NCBI GenBank assembly: GCA_963989385.1
Contig: OZ022508.1
Location: forward strand, 31,518,166-31,582,165
Direction of reading: 5' to 3'
Length of the DNA stretch: 64,000 nt
Origin: Ctena decussata
Lineage: Eukaryota > Mollusca > Bivalvia > Lucinida > Lucinidae
Shown here: in pieces, positions 24,906-35,626 of the stretch
Numbering within the stretch: position 1 is the stretch's first letter
Layout: the number at the start of each line of letters is the position of its first letter
Notes under the pieces: model-generated
What the model saw: only the letters and a program-made list of their open reading frames with translations
Databases searched by the model: none
What the model was told of the DNA's origin: nothing
Translations under genes and position numbers: made by a program

Positions 24906-24924
24906 AGAAAGACTGGAAAACATC

Positions 24925-25372
24925 TTATTCCTCTAAACTCGACATAAAAATATGCATTTATCTTAGATACAGTAAAGAATTTTGGTGGGAGCATGAATGC
25001 CCTGGCAAGAATTTAAACAAAGAATATTTTTTCAGCGTTTTTGACCGTCAGTATCTAAACAGTTCAGCGCTAGCATTGAATTGTTGATTAACAAATTACT
25101 TCTTGTCGGTCAGTTGTAAGTTGATACCGGCATCACTCGTGCTCTTCGCTCATGATATGATTTACTTTACAGATGTCCTCCATAATACGTTTTGCAGCGT
25201 TTTTAACTGTTAGAATCGAAACAGTGCTGCTTCAGAATTGAATTGTTGATTAGTTATAAGAAGATAAATCTCGCGTTCTGTGCTCGTATATGATCTACTT
25301 TACAGATGACCACCAAACAGTGAATTATTACTCAACAATTCACACTACAGCCGATCTATTCCTTAAACAAAT
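24925..25372. mobile_element. Second copy of foldback family F1, diverged
   Basis: 24940-25020 matches 11140-11225 (CTTAGATACAGT, GGGAGCATGAA). Two hairpin-derived blocks follow (25060-25190 and 25215-25365), each with ATTGAATTGTTGATTA and TGATCTACTTTACAGATG words. The element appears partly duplicated compared with 11028-11460. Confidence 0.6.
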
Positions 25373-25659
25373 AAAGAGAATCATTTGTTATTATCATAAG
25401 TGGTTGTGAATATCTTATGGGCCATTTTTCCCTTCTTCTTCTTCTTCTTCTTTGCGATCGGTCACGTTTGCCTATGGATACTATTATCAATATTATTATC
25501 CATAGTTTCCAGCTTGCCCCGTGCAAAAGCAATATTTAATATACTGTTTGTTCCATGAGAAGGGGCATTCATTGGAGAGAGGGCATATATTAGAAGAAAT
25601 ACAGTATATTGAAAATACCTGGGGACAGAAATGTTTGATTACTGACTGATTAGTTTGTT

Positions 25660-25898
25660 GCTTTACCTCCACGGTAAACAGCTATGGTCATATCAGGACG
25701 GTACATATCACATTATTCCTGGGCAGGCTTAGACCTCCTAAGCAGTACTAAGTACACATACTTTCGCCAGTAACTGACAACTGCCCTTCTTGAATCAGCG
25801 GAAGGAGAAACGAAAGTATGTGGCCAGACCGGGTATCGAACCCAGGACCTTTGACTTACGAGCCAGGTGCCCTACCGATTGCGCTACGCGGCCCGGCT
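25660..25898 (-). mobile_element. tRNA-derived SINE (family S2)
   Basis: The minus strand opens with GGGCCGCGTAGCGCAATCGG, a good box A, and has box B GGTTCGATACC about 45 bp on. The tRNA-like head (25821-25898) is better preserved than in S1, and the anticodon position reads CGT. A body of about 150 bp follows and ends with a GTCCTGATATGACC word that resembles the S1 tail. Acceptor pairing is poor, so a working tRNA gene is unlikely. Confidence 0.8.
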
Positions 25899-25903
25899 TG
25901 TTT

Positions 25904-25972
25904 GATTAAGAAGTCTGATCATGATTACACTGGTTGATTGAGAAGTCTGATCATGATTACACTGCTTATTAC
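25904..25972. repeat. Two tandem copies of a 34-bp unit
   Basis: The unit containing AAGTCTGATCATGATTACAC occurs twice in direct tandem, with one difference (TGATTAAG versus TGATTGAG), immediately beyond the head of the S2 SINE. Confidence 0.8.
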
Positions 25973-26242
25973 TGTTTACACTATTCTAACCGGGCCGCAT
26001 TCATATCTCTGCAACAGCAATATTGCGACATTTAAAAACGTAAGCTTTTAATACAAGGGTACCACAACTTGGTTCGGCGCTAGAAACTTTAAACAAAACG
26101 CTCATCAGTATTCAGTATGATCTTTTGAACGCAGGCAACTTATTAGAGGGGAAATGAAAAACATTTTGCAATGCAAGAAAAGAAAAGGCAAGAGACAAAA
26201 ATAATAGATGGCCCAGCTTAACTGAGAACGAAAGATTTTAAG

Positions 26243-26298
26243 GAGAGAGAGAGAGAGAGAGAGAGAGCGTGCATGTGCGTGCGTGTGTGTGTGTGTGG
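26243..26298. repeat. GA and GT microsatellites
   Basis: A GA run (26243-26268) followed by a GT run (26280-26298). Confidence 0.9.
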
Positions 26299-26694
26299 TA
26301 GTTCAAATTCCACTTATTTAAACTACTGTTCGCAAAATTTTTCCTAAACCCATATAAGCCTAGCATCCGTTTCTGTCTTTGGGCGATGAACGCACCGTTA
26401 ACATCAATCGAATGTACTTTAAAGGTATTATCGATACAATGCAATTAAGGTCAAGAATACGTAAATGACTGGCACAATTAATTACGTGCATCGCGAAGGA
26501 CGTTACGTCACGAAATATTTCCTAGTCAGTGTAATTTTCAATATGGCGGCCCCATCGAACATTCAATAATAACGTCAAACATGGGGAAAACGGAGTTGTT
26601 GTCATTGTTTATTCAAGCCCCTTTGCTGATATTGCAATGTTCTTTTTTTTTTAATTGAAGTCATTTCATCAACATAAGTGTATTCATACAAAAT

Positions 26695-26698
<4 letters not shown>

Positions 26699-26737
<39 letters not shown>
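26699..26737. repeat. GA microsatellite
   Basis: Uninterrupted GA run of about 38 bp. Confidence 0.95.
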
Positions 26738-26739
<2 letters not shown>

Positions 26740-26784
26740 TTTCATGTGTGTGTGACAATTTAAGGCTGGCCGGAATACATGTTC

Positions 26785-27010
26785 CTTTCCTGCTTTAAGG
26801 GCTCACAGGACTTTTCAGACACAGATATGAAAGGCGGGGCCCATCTTTCTCCTTTCGCTGCGTTATCCTTCCCTGATTTGAAAAAGCTACCCATTTACTG
26901 CTGGCTTGACAAAGAGACTTTCAAGTCGCTAGCTGGCCGAATCCGGATTCGAACCCGAAATCGTCTGCGTCATAATCGAACGTCCAGGGCGCCGATGGGA
27001 TTGCGCATCC
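26785..27010 (-). mobile_element. tRNA-derived SINE (family S3)
   Basis: The minus strand carries box B GGGTTCGAATCC near 26950, then a body with TCAGGGAAGGATAACGCAGCG and GGGCCCCGCCTTTCAT. The body matches 47640-47700 and 57530-57590. The open frame across the plus strand (26779-27021) recurs at 57336-57584 only because the SINE body is shared. Confidence 0.8.
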
Positions 27011-27196
27011 GAAATAATTAATAAACCAAGTAAATGTATGCCAGCTGATTTTAGAGTTTTATGGGATCGGAATGTAATATTTATTATAATGCCGATTTTT
27101 GCAATTTAATACACATAATAATTATCCTTTCTGGACATCAAAATTTTATTTTGATTACAAAATAAGAATGATAAAATATTTCTGCCGTTGCCAAAG

Positions 27197-27270
27197 ATAT
27201 AGTGGGCCTCTTACTCATACCGCCCCTACGGCCACTACGCTACAAGAAGTCTTTACCTTTACCTATCCCG
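27197..27270 (+). mobile_element. SINE family S3, 3' fragment
   Basis: GTGGGCCTCTTACT and GCCCCTACGGCCACTACGCT followed by CTTTACCTTTACC match the 3' end of S3 copies at 47700-47745 and 57607-57665. Confidence 0.75.
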
Positions 27271-27604
27271 CCGACGGTGGATTTGGAAATTGATCATGTA
27301 ACTTACCATCATCTCGATATGACTGAAATACTTTCCAAAAGTCAATTTTATCTGACTACCATGAGCCACACCGACAGAACACGAGTCGCCAGTAATATGA
27401 TACATGTACACAGATCAGCCTGCGCATACATACAAACTAATGAATCTCTTCGCTGTTCCTCGCGGAATCATTGTACCAGAGGACAACAAAGGCTCTAGTC
27501 AGTTTGGGCGGGTGCGCAGTTTTTTATATTACTTTTAGAAGTGTGCTTGCAATTTTTACTAATTTTTGTTTACGAGAGTCTGAAAAATAAATTCTTTCAC
27601 TTAA

Positions 27605-28107
27605 GTCTTGTTCACACCACCAAAGTTTCTTTTCTCAGAATCTTTAACAAAGAAAGTTTGCCAAACATTTTGCGTTAACACGGAGCAAATCATTTGTTGA
27701 AGAAAAATGTGGCATGGAATTTTTGTCAAATAAACTTTGGCAAGGAAATATTTGCTGCTGTGTTCTATTTGCTGCTGTGTTCACAAGATCGAACATTATT
27801 CGTCAAGGTTACCTGGACAAATAAACTTTGCCCGTGTGAACGGCCAGCTGTGCCACATTTTCTTTGTTAAATACTCTTTGTTCAAAATCAAACCCATTTG
27901 ATTATGAGCAAAGTTTTCTGTGATTATCTCCATAGCTAGTTTTCTTGTTACATATTCTATGGCAAATTTTCTGTTCCCGCGGACAAATTTTGTATGTTTA
28001 CCATATAAATTTGGCAATTAAAAGGTGGCATATTTTTCATTCACACGAGCAAATCTTTCTTTTCCAAATGTACTTTGTCACAGAAACTTTGCCCCTGTGA
28101 AAGAAGC
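27605..28107. mobile_element. TTAA-flanked TIR element, 503 bp
   Basis: TTAA lies at 27601-27604 and 28108-28111. The inner ends are imperfect inverted repeats, GTCTTGTTCACACC versus GCTTCTTTCACAGG, both continuing to CAAAGTTTCT. The word CAAAGTTT or a variant recurs about ten times on both strands. TTAA targets suggest a piggyBac-type transposase. No coding capacity was recognised; the minus-strand frame 27796-28017 is built from these words. Confidence 0.65.
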
Positions 28108-28720
28108 TTAAGGCATTCATCATGAGAACCCTATTAGTCTTCATCTTTCCGTATTCTCATAACGGTCTTAGCATGTCTTATAACGTCGCCAGTAAACGAC
28201 TGCAACGTCGCTAATGGATGACGCCGCGGAATGGCGTATTTATACATACCTATGCTCGCTTATCAAGCGCTACTTCAAAAACGAACTCGGTAGTCAGGGA
28301 CTTTTCTTATCTCATTTTAATCGACAGATCCTGTGACATAAAATATCAGTTTTTGAAAAAAATCTATGTAGTGGTAAACAAGCTGTGTACGTTAAAATTT
28401 TAAAATCTTAGTTTTTTCATCGCGTTCCCATTGAAGTCAATGGAAACGGCCTCAAAATTTCATGTTTTTCAATCTGATCTAGCGACTAAACGAGCTCGGT
28501 GATCTATCTTTTTTATTGCACAATTCGATGTAATACATAAAAATGCACCCCTGTGCAAAATCTAAAAAAATTCTGTGTATGTGCCATTTACGTATTCTTG
28601 ACCTTAAGTGATTATGGATTTAACGACCCGTGAATGAGTAAAATCAGACCGATACTGATGTTCCTTTTCGTGAAATTATCGTCTAAAAAAAAACATGAAT
28701 AATAAATGGAAAGGTCTAGT

Positions 28721-28948
28721 GCCAGTCGACTGGCAATAGCCATTTTACGTTAAAATCGCTATAATAATTGCCAGTCGACTGGCAATAGCGAATTCACGTC
28801 AAAATGGCTATTACCAGTCGACTGGCAATAGCCAATTTACGTTAAAATCGCTATTACCAGTCGAGTGGCAATAGCCATTTTACATAAAAATCGCTATTAC
28901 CAGCCGACTGGCAATAGCGATTTTAACGTGAAATCGCTATTGCCAGTT
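28721..28948. repeat. 43-bp double-palindrome minisatellite, about 5 units
   Basis: Each unit alternates two palindromes: CCAGTCGACTGG and an arm pair AATAGCGATTTTACGT/ATCGCTATT. Centres lie at 28725, 28774, 28817, 28860 and 28903, spacing 43 bp after a first step of 49. Because both halves are self-complementary the array reads almost the same on either strand. A poly-T follows at 28949. A second array is at 60891-61100 and a decayed one at 48720-48880. Confidence 0.9.
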
Positions 28949-29148
28949 TTTTTTTTTTTTTAGTTTTTCTTCCCATTTCCTAATGATAAATTTGAAGCTG
29001 AAGCTGTTGCTTCCCATTTTAAGTTTATAGCTGCTTAGTAAGTGTGCCTTATTTCACAATTATCTTACTTCTGCAAAATAACCATTTTTTTTATTCACCT
29101 TATTTCAATTTGCTGAGTAAGGAATTGTGGCAATATGCTTATTGAGGA

Positions 29149-29320
29149 GCTCCGGTAGCTCAGTGTGTTAAGCACAGACTTCTACGGTAGCGGTCCTTTT
29201 CCCGATAGAGGAGAATTCTTTCAACCGTCAAAGAGGTTCCTTAGTAGACAGCCTTTTATAAGCACCTGCTTTCTGCTCGATATGACTTAAATATTGTTGA
29301 AGGGGCGTAAACTGCATGTG
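29149..29320 (+). mobile_element. tRNA-derived SINE (family S1), copy 1 of a trimer
   Basis: It starts GAGCTCCGGTAGCTCAGTG, runs through a damaged box B (CTTTTCCCGATAG) and ends with CGATATGACTTAAATATTG and GGGGCGTAAAC, the S1 3' tail. Confidence 0.85.
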
Positions 29321-29329
29321 ATACATCAA

Positions 29330-29486
29330 TCTCTGTTCTCGATAACTCAGTTGGTTAAGCGCTATCATCCTGAACTAGAGGTCATTGGTTCGATTCCCGA
29401 TGGAGAAGGAAATATGTTTTTCAACTGTAAACAGGTTCCATTGCCAACAAGATTTCACCATCACCCTCCCATTTTCCTTATATGAC
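29330..29486 (+). mobile_element. tRNA-derived SINE (family S1), copy 2 of a trimer
   Basis: Head CTCGATAACTCAGTTGGTT, box B GGTTCGATTCCC, then AACTGTAAACAGGTTCCA. The 3' tail stops at ATATGACTGA, where the next SINE begins. Confidence 0.85.
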
Positions 29487-29650
29487 TGAGCCCCGGTAGA
29501 TCAGTGGGTTAAGCGCTGGCCTACTGATCTAGCGGACCCGGGTTCGAGCCCCGCTTGAGGTGTAAGCGGGGTTCCACTGCACACAGACTTTCATTATCAC
29601 CCTCCCATCGTCTTGATATGACTGAAATACTGTTGATAATAAATAATAAT
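29483..29650 (+). mobile_element. tRNA-derived SINE (family S1), copy 3 of a trimer
   Basis: The best preserved S1 copy: head GAGCCCCGGTAGATCAGTGG, box B GGGTTCGAGCCCC, GCGGGGTTCCACTGCA, then TCTTGATATGACTGAAATAC and an AATAAT tail. RNA polymerase III would read it from its internal boxes if active. Confidence 0.88.
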
Positions 29651-29939
29651 GATAAATAATCGAGATCAGTGGGAACGCAGACTCATCACATTTGAGTAAT
29701 TCATTTTCTGAATGGTCGTCTACGCACAAAAAAGTAATCCCTTTTTTCGCCAGAGAAAAATGGCGGGAAATTTTTGTCAGAAACAGCCCCAAAATAATGC
29801 TCATTTGAAAAGATATGCAGTCGTGGTTTTCTGACGGACCAGATCACAATGAAATTTTATGTTTTATTATTGAAATCAGATGCATATCGGTACCTCAGGG
29901 CAGTTTGCACACCCAAAACAACGATCACAATTTGACAAC

Positions 29940-30130
29940 CGTTTTTCAGAAAATTAAAACCCTAAGACAGTACCCCAAAGTTATTTTGCAAAGAAAATTG
30001 TCCCGAAAACCAAATTAGATGCCATTATAACTGAACCGTAGTTCATACATTCGACCGTCTTTCAGCGAGGTATATCTACGGGAGAAAGTCTATTTACGTT
30101 GAAAATCGATAATGAAGTTGGTCATTTTTA
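29940..30130 (+). repeat. Dispersed repeat shared with 34640-34790
   Basis: ATTTTGCAAAGAAAATTGTC and the later words GGGAGAAAGTC and AATGAAGTTGG match, in the same order and spacing, the stretch inside the 105-codon frame at 34567. The frame is not open here, so this copy is non-coding or decayed. Confidence 0.6.
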
Positions 30131-30489
30131 CAGCACGTGCGTTTGTCAACACACGGACATTTTTCTGCTGGATCGACTTGAGCCAGTTGAGGAGACCAAC
30201 TGTTTCTTCATTTATGGTACAGTAAAGTTTGTAATCATTTAGCATACTGTGCATTTATTAAGATTTTGCGTAAGTCTGCCTGCCTGTGATTTTTTTGGCT
30301 TCTGAATTTAGGCTACACGCCGAGAACGAACGAGAGAAAGCAAAACAAACACACTGGTACTCGAGTAAACCACAAAGTTTGACAAACGAAAAACATTGAG
30401 TGATTGACCGGCTGTTTTTTAATAGTGGAACAAGAAAGAGCAAGCGGAATGATAATAAATATTTCAAGTGAAACCTACATGCTTTAGTC

Positions 30490-30660
30490 GAATTACGGAC
30501 AACTCGCCCCAAGACAACTCGCTCCACAAAAATCTCGCCCCAAGACAAGTCGCCCCTCCAGGTGACAACTCGCCCCACATTCTGAGACAACTCCCCCAGA
30601 CAACTTCCCCCAAGACAACGCACCCCACATTCTGAGACCACTCGCCCTTCTAAAGAATTC
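30490..30660 (-). repeat. GACAACTCGCCCC minisatellite, left block
   Basis: Degenerate tandem copies of AGACAACTCGCCCCA. The inverse complement occurs at 31975-32015, so the two blocks flank about 1.3 kb. The 169-codon minus frame here is a repeat artefact. Confidence 0.8.
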
Positions 30661-30800
30661 TGTCCCGGACGACGCCCCCCCCCGCCCCTCCCCCCTCCCC
30701 CAACACACACGTACCCTTTCAGAAGGCATCCCACAAAAAATACAAGAGACAGCTTGCTCTTACTCATAAATCTGTCAAAACCCTGTCCCGTTAGGCGCTA

Positions 30801-31678
30801 AGGGACCGACCATTTGATATTCTGGGGGGGGGGGGGGGGGGGGCGGTGGGGGGCTTTGGATATGCAAGAAAAAAAAATAAATTAGCTCATAAGGGGATTT
30901 AAAAAAAAAATCAGACATTGAAAAACAATGAAAAAAAAACCTGGCTCCACCCAAAATTTCTTAAGAAAAGTCTGCAGATAATTCCATTTGAATTGAGTTT
31001 TTAAAATGTCACTGGCTTCTGGGGGCGCAGACTCCCCATATTTATAGTAATGTTTTAATATCTACAATTTATTTTTTACACCAGCAGCACCCCCCCCCCC
31101 ATACACATATCATATGTTCATACATTTTACCAAAAAAATCCTATACAACATTCACATACATGTATTATTGATCAGCCGCATTACGAAGTAAATGTTTCTA
31201 CTAAATAAAACTGAATTGCAAAAGAGTCACTAGCTTGTGGGACACAAAGCCATTATGGCAAAATAAACACTCTAAAAGGAGGCAAAATTCCTAAAAAAAA
31301 CAACCCTTTATTTCTTTTATCATCATTCCTAGTTTTGCTCTATTTTTTCCAGTCTTAAAATTGCCATTAAAATTGGGAAATTGCTTTGGCTTCTGGGGGG
31401 CGTTGCCCCCTAGACCTCCTTTGTTAACTTCTTAGCAAAGAACTTTTAGCCATATATCAACTTGCATTCATTTATAATGTGACTCTATCAATAAGTATTT
31501 ATAAGTAGCACATCACACTTGTGTGATAGGCTCTTGGTAGTTATCAAACTTTCAAAAGTGCGAATAAAAGCACACAGGGATGTTTGCATCTGTTCCATAG
31601 ATGAACAGGGTAACATGCTCCAGGCACTGGTTTGCAAATGCAAGCTAACCCATGCCCTTATTCTTATGATCGGTCCCT
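30801..31678. mobile_element. TIR element with subterminal G run (family G), 878 bp
   Basis: The ends AGGGACCGACCAT and (inverted) AGGGACCGATCAT match at 12 of 13. A run of about 20 G follows the left end (30824-30843). Inside, GGCTTCTGGGGG(G)CG occurs twice, a word also found in the related elements at 37006 and 42925. No transposase was recognised. Confidence 0.65.
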
Positions 31679-31887
31679 AAAGGGGACAACAAATACTAAT
31701 AAGCATTAATGCATGATTTTAGCATGCCTCCCAGCCACAGTTTGATAATTACTCTGCAGCTGCAGAACCCTCAAAACCTCGCTGCTCAGCCCCTGGGTGT
31801 ACCAGGTTATCGTTGAAGTGCTTTGGGTATTTAATGTATTTACCAAGGTCCACCCATTCACAACCAGGGTCACGGCGAAGCTCTTCC

Positions 31888-32018
31888 TTTTTTTTTGGGG
31901 GGGGGGGGGGGGAGTTGTGTTCTGCATCGGGGACAAGAACGTAGATATTCTAGTAAGATGAGTGTCTGAGAATATGAGGCGAGTTGTCTTCTGAAAGTGG
32001 GACAAGTTGTCTTCTAAA
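31888..32018. repeat. T/G runs and right block of the GACAACT minisatellite
   Basis: A T run and a 15-G run (31888-31912), then GGCGAGTTGTCTTCTGAAAG and GGACAAGTTGTCTTC, the inverse of 30490-30660. Confidence 0.75.
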
Positions 32019-32205
32019 AGATGCAGTTGTAATGACAAACAGCGTAGATCCCGCTTCGGGATCTATCGCACTTTCATCGCACTTTAATCACTTTTTTCAT
32101 CAAATTCGGTAATTTTACTTGAAGGAATATGGAGGCTTCAATTCAATTCATTTCAATTCAATGTATAATTTAACATTGATTCCACACTGACTCTCAACAT
32201 TTTGC
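32019..32205 (+). repeat. Dispersed repeat with GATCCCG hairpin, copy 1
   Basis: ATGACAAACAGCGTA is followed by a perfect 7-bp hairpin at 32047-32063 (GATCCCG, loop CTT, CGGGATC), then GAGGCTTCAATTCAATTCA and AACATTGATTCCACACTGAC. The same order recurs at 33080-33322. Confidence 0.7.
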
Positions 32206-32279
32206 TATAACAGGTTTACCCAAGGGAAGCCAGTTTCTGTGCACAAGGCAGTAAGTATCTGCCATATTTTTGAATAAGT

Positions 32280-32700
32280 GGGTCAAATTTTACCAAACTT
32301 CCATGGATATATCGTTTGGACAAGCCAAATAGCATCTTTGCAAGTCAAGGGTACTAAGGCCACTTTGTTTCTTATGTATGTAAGGAACAAAGTGGTCTTA
32401 GTACCCTTGGATTGCATAGTGGTCTTAGTACCCTTGGTTTGTAAAGATGTCTAAAAAGTTGATTAGGTTTTGGTGACTTTGACCCCATTTTCAAGGTCAC
32501 AAGAGGCCTTAGACTTGACCTTCTGTGGTCTGCGTCAGCATGACAATTTCTTGTACCCACAACATTTCTTGAACCAATTTCACCAAACTTGCATGGATAT
32601 ATCATTAGGACAAACATAAGAGCATAATAGATTTTGATCACGTTGACCTTATTTTCAAGGTCTTCGGAGGATTTAGTCTACATATGTGAAAATTTCACAT
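32280..32700 (+). repeat. Two satellite monomers of a bivalve-type dispersed element
   Basis: ACCAAACTT(C/G)CATGGATATATC occurs near 32291 and 32583. Between lie two CTTAGTACCCTTGG units and TTTTCAAGGTCA words (32490, 32652). No ends were identified. Confidence 0.6.
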
Positions 32701-32879
32701 ATACAGTATGCTGTATATCTCTTCAGCCCCCACTTTCAATCTCTTCAGTAAGGGAAAAAAGGAGACCGTGTTTGGCAACACATGGGAAGAAATTCGTGCA
32801 GAAAGAATTATGATAGTGATTTGAGAAGTAACTTCCCTTATATTGAACTGGCTGACGTACCATAAAGTCTCTAAAGATT

Positions 32880-33010
32880 GGAGTGAGTAAACTCGGGTTG
32901 AACGTCCCACCAACAACGAGGTCATATGGAGACGGGACCTCGGTTTAAAGTATACGAAAGACCGGAGAAGCGGGGGATCGATCTTGCGACCCCTGGATGG
33001 GTAGTCCGAA
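32880..33010 (-). mobile_element. Possible tRNA-derived SINE fragment
   Basis: The minus strand has GGTCGCAAGATCGATCCCC, a box B-like segment, at about 32970-32990, and GACCTCGTTGTTGGTGGGAC further on. Box A was not clear, so the call is tentative. Confidence 0.4.
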
Positions 33011-33079
33011 GTCTAAAGATTGGAACTAAGCATAACTGTCTTAAAACTGATGTTTGGTATTTCACTGCAGTAATGCGTC

Positions 33080-33322
33080 TAAAGATGCAGATGGAATGAC
33101 AAACAGCGTAGATCCTGCTTCGGGATCAGTCCGACCAAGATCTGAAGTGTTTGTCTCTATATTATATTACTTTGTATCGAACCGCCCAAATGCAGTCACG
33201 AAAACGCTAGAAATAGGCTAAAACTTTTGCGAATTTGTTAATGGAGTATTGAGGCTTCAGTTCAATTCAATGAATAATTCAACATTGATTCAACACTGAC
33301 TCCCAACATTGATTCAGCATTG
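33080..33322 (+). repeat. Dispersed repeat with GATCC hairpin, copy 2
   Basis: Second copy of 32019-32205. The hairpin at 33111-33127 has one mismatch (GATCCTG/CGGGATC), and CAACATTGATTCA words follow. It ends TGTCTGCTGGGC. Confidence 0.7.
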
Positions 33323-33759
33323 AATGTCTGCTGGGCCTTTAATACTTCTGTATTCCATGTCAGTCCATTGGCTATCACCCCATGAATGCTATAGGGCCTT
33401 ACCTATTTGAGTCGACATTTATTAAAGAGAAAGTCGACTGATCAAGTAAATTTTACCGGCGAGACTTCACTTGGCAGCTGCGCTACCGAGACTCTTTGGA
33501 CTGTGGGAGTCGGTATGAGCCGAACAAGAGTTGCAAACAATGTTTGGTTTGTAGATTCAGACTCTAGAATGGGTTGAGTTTTCATACGATTTCTAGAATG
33601 AGGAAATTACAAATTTGTAGATCTTTGTAATCGTGTCTGTTCCGCGTGTTGTCGCTGATGACATCACACAAAAAACACACATACACATACTTTTCGATAT
33701 TTGTTTTATATTTGACCTGAGAAAAAGTGCAGACTTGTCAAAGCTGCCAGGCGACAGAG

Positions 33760-34080
33760 TCGATTCCCCCTACCCCCCCCCCCCACCCACCCACTCCGCC
33801 TCCCCGTTCCTCTCACCAACCAGCACACCGGGCCTGTACGACGGAGAGCGGAGGGTGCACCTCCCATAACCGAGCAAATTACATAAAAAACATGCAGTTT
33901 TCTGCCAGAGAGCGAGTTTACACCCCTGAATTAAAGCTCTAAAAGTATCCTTAAAATCTGGATTTTCTTAACTTTATTACCCCCTTCAACCCGCCCCAAC
34001 CCCCCACCACCCTAGGGCACCCCTCCCCTCCCGCCACCTCCCCACTCACACTGAAATTCGTTCCAGCCATACCTTCTTAC
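33760..34080. repeat. C-rich low-complexity stretches
   Basis: C-rich runs at 33773-33800 and 33980-34060. The overlapping plus-strand frames are artefacts of proline codons in these runs. Confidence 0.8.
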
Positions 34081-34566
34081 CCTCCGCCCCTAATCCCTTG
34101 GCCAAAGTATGTGTACGGGCCTGCACAACCATTCCATTTGATCCTTCAGATGTAGGACCCATTAAGTTTTCTCTCCCAAAGTGAAATTTCACGTGCTGTC
34201 TTAATTGAATAGTTGTTTAGTGGTGTAGCGATATTTGTCTTGCTTTAATTTTTCAAACAGGGTCGCGCGATATAGCATTTGAAATATTGGCACACTGGCT
34301 GTCAGCCGACTCACAAGTTGATATCAGTAATACAATCAATTTACTGTTTACGTCACAATTTCATGACGCAACCAGCACTACTGAGCTAGCTTCCTTGTTT
34401 ACAAACTCTGCGGGTGGGTATGGAATTGTGGTTATTTGTGAATAAAATATAAAGATAGACTTCTGTCATGCATTGTATTTTTAATAAACATATTTAATTT
34501 AATCGCGCTTGGTATTCTAGCAATACATGGAATAATGATTCTCTCGATTTTGTCGCAAACGTTGAA

Positions 34567-34884
34567 ATGCATAGCCGGGCCAGTGATGTAAACACTGTTG
34601 TCCGCCATTTTGTTGAAAACAACAACAACAAATTGCGTAGAGTACCCGAAGATTATTTTGCAAAGAAAATTGTCCCAAACACCGAATTACTTGATTTTTG
34701 TCACAGGGAAAGGGCGAATACCATGGTTTTTCATGGCATATGTCTGCCGGTGGGAGAAAGTCGAATTGTTTTGAAAATTGCTTTTGAAGTTGACTTAAAA
34801 AGTCGTCTTTCGACGATCGTGTCAACTGCTCGAATGCCGAGTATCTCGGTGTTCAGTTCGGATCTCAGAGAACTAGGAAATTAA
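34567..34884 (+). other. Unassigned 105-codon open frame in a dispersed repeat
   Basis: No family was recognised. The codons around VPEDYFAKKIVPNTELL and VGESRIVLKIAFEVD correspond to the repeat also seen at 29940-30130, where the frame is broken. A short gene or an exon of a mobile element's gene is possible, and so is a chance frame. No splice signals were judged convincing. Confidence 0.3.
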
Positions 34885-35626
34885 ACTAAGATGTAAGGAA
34901 TAAAACCGTGTATTATTTTCGGCTGTGTGTAGTTTGATTCGCCGACAAAGCAGCACTGAAATTGCGACCCGTTCGTCGATTGAATCTGAATCTGAGGAAT
35001 TTCGAACGTTTTTTCGTTGCTATCTGTATAAAAATATCACTCCGCCATGGATACGCGTTCCCACTGGATGTCATTGTCTTTCTGTTGCGACTGATATTTT
35101 CTAAACGGGGCTGTCTGCCTCTAACTGGACTGGGCTTTTATGGATCACTATGGACTCCTTGGTAGTAACACTATCAGATGCAAAATGGGGTCTTTATGAC
35201 TTCGGATTTTTTTATGTATAGATCTCATAATTTCAAGGTTCTGGGTTAAAAACTTTCTAAGACCTGAAATCTGCTGTCAAAAAGTGCATTTCTTCGGCAT
35301 TCAGTTCCGTAGTCGATGCATCGTCTGCCATCTTGTCTGCCATTTTATGTAATTAAATGCCTTAAAGTAAATTCTAACATGATTAATGAAATCCTTGGCC
35401 CCGAAAACCAATACGCAGACACCAAAATCGTGTTTCTAGCCCGTATACTATTTTACGGATTTGATCCCATAAGAAATGTATAAGTACTTCAAGGAAGGTA
35501 ATAAACGTGATCAATTCCAAAAAATCAATATGCAAATTTAGCAACCATATTTTTATAATAATCAATAATTACTAATTTAAGGAACGAGCAGTGTTTGATT
35601 TCTTCTCGTCGCAGATATTTATATAG

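Noticed and set aside
28721..28948. CRISPR-like regularly spaced palindromic repeat
   Set aside because: There are no unique spacers: the whole 43-bp unit repeats, both parts are palindromic, and the context is animal repeat DNA with no cas genes.
30258..30767. 169-codon minus-strand protein with a glycine-rich stretch
   Set aside because: The frame runs through the GACAACTCGCCCC minisatellite and a C/G run; composition is explained by the repeats.
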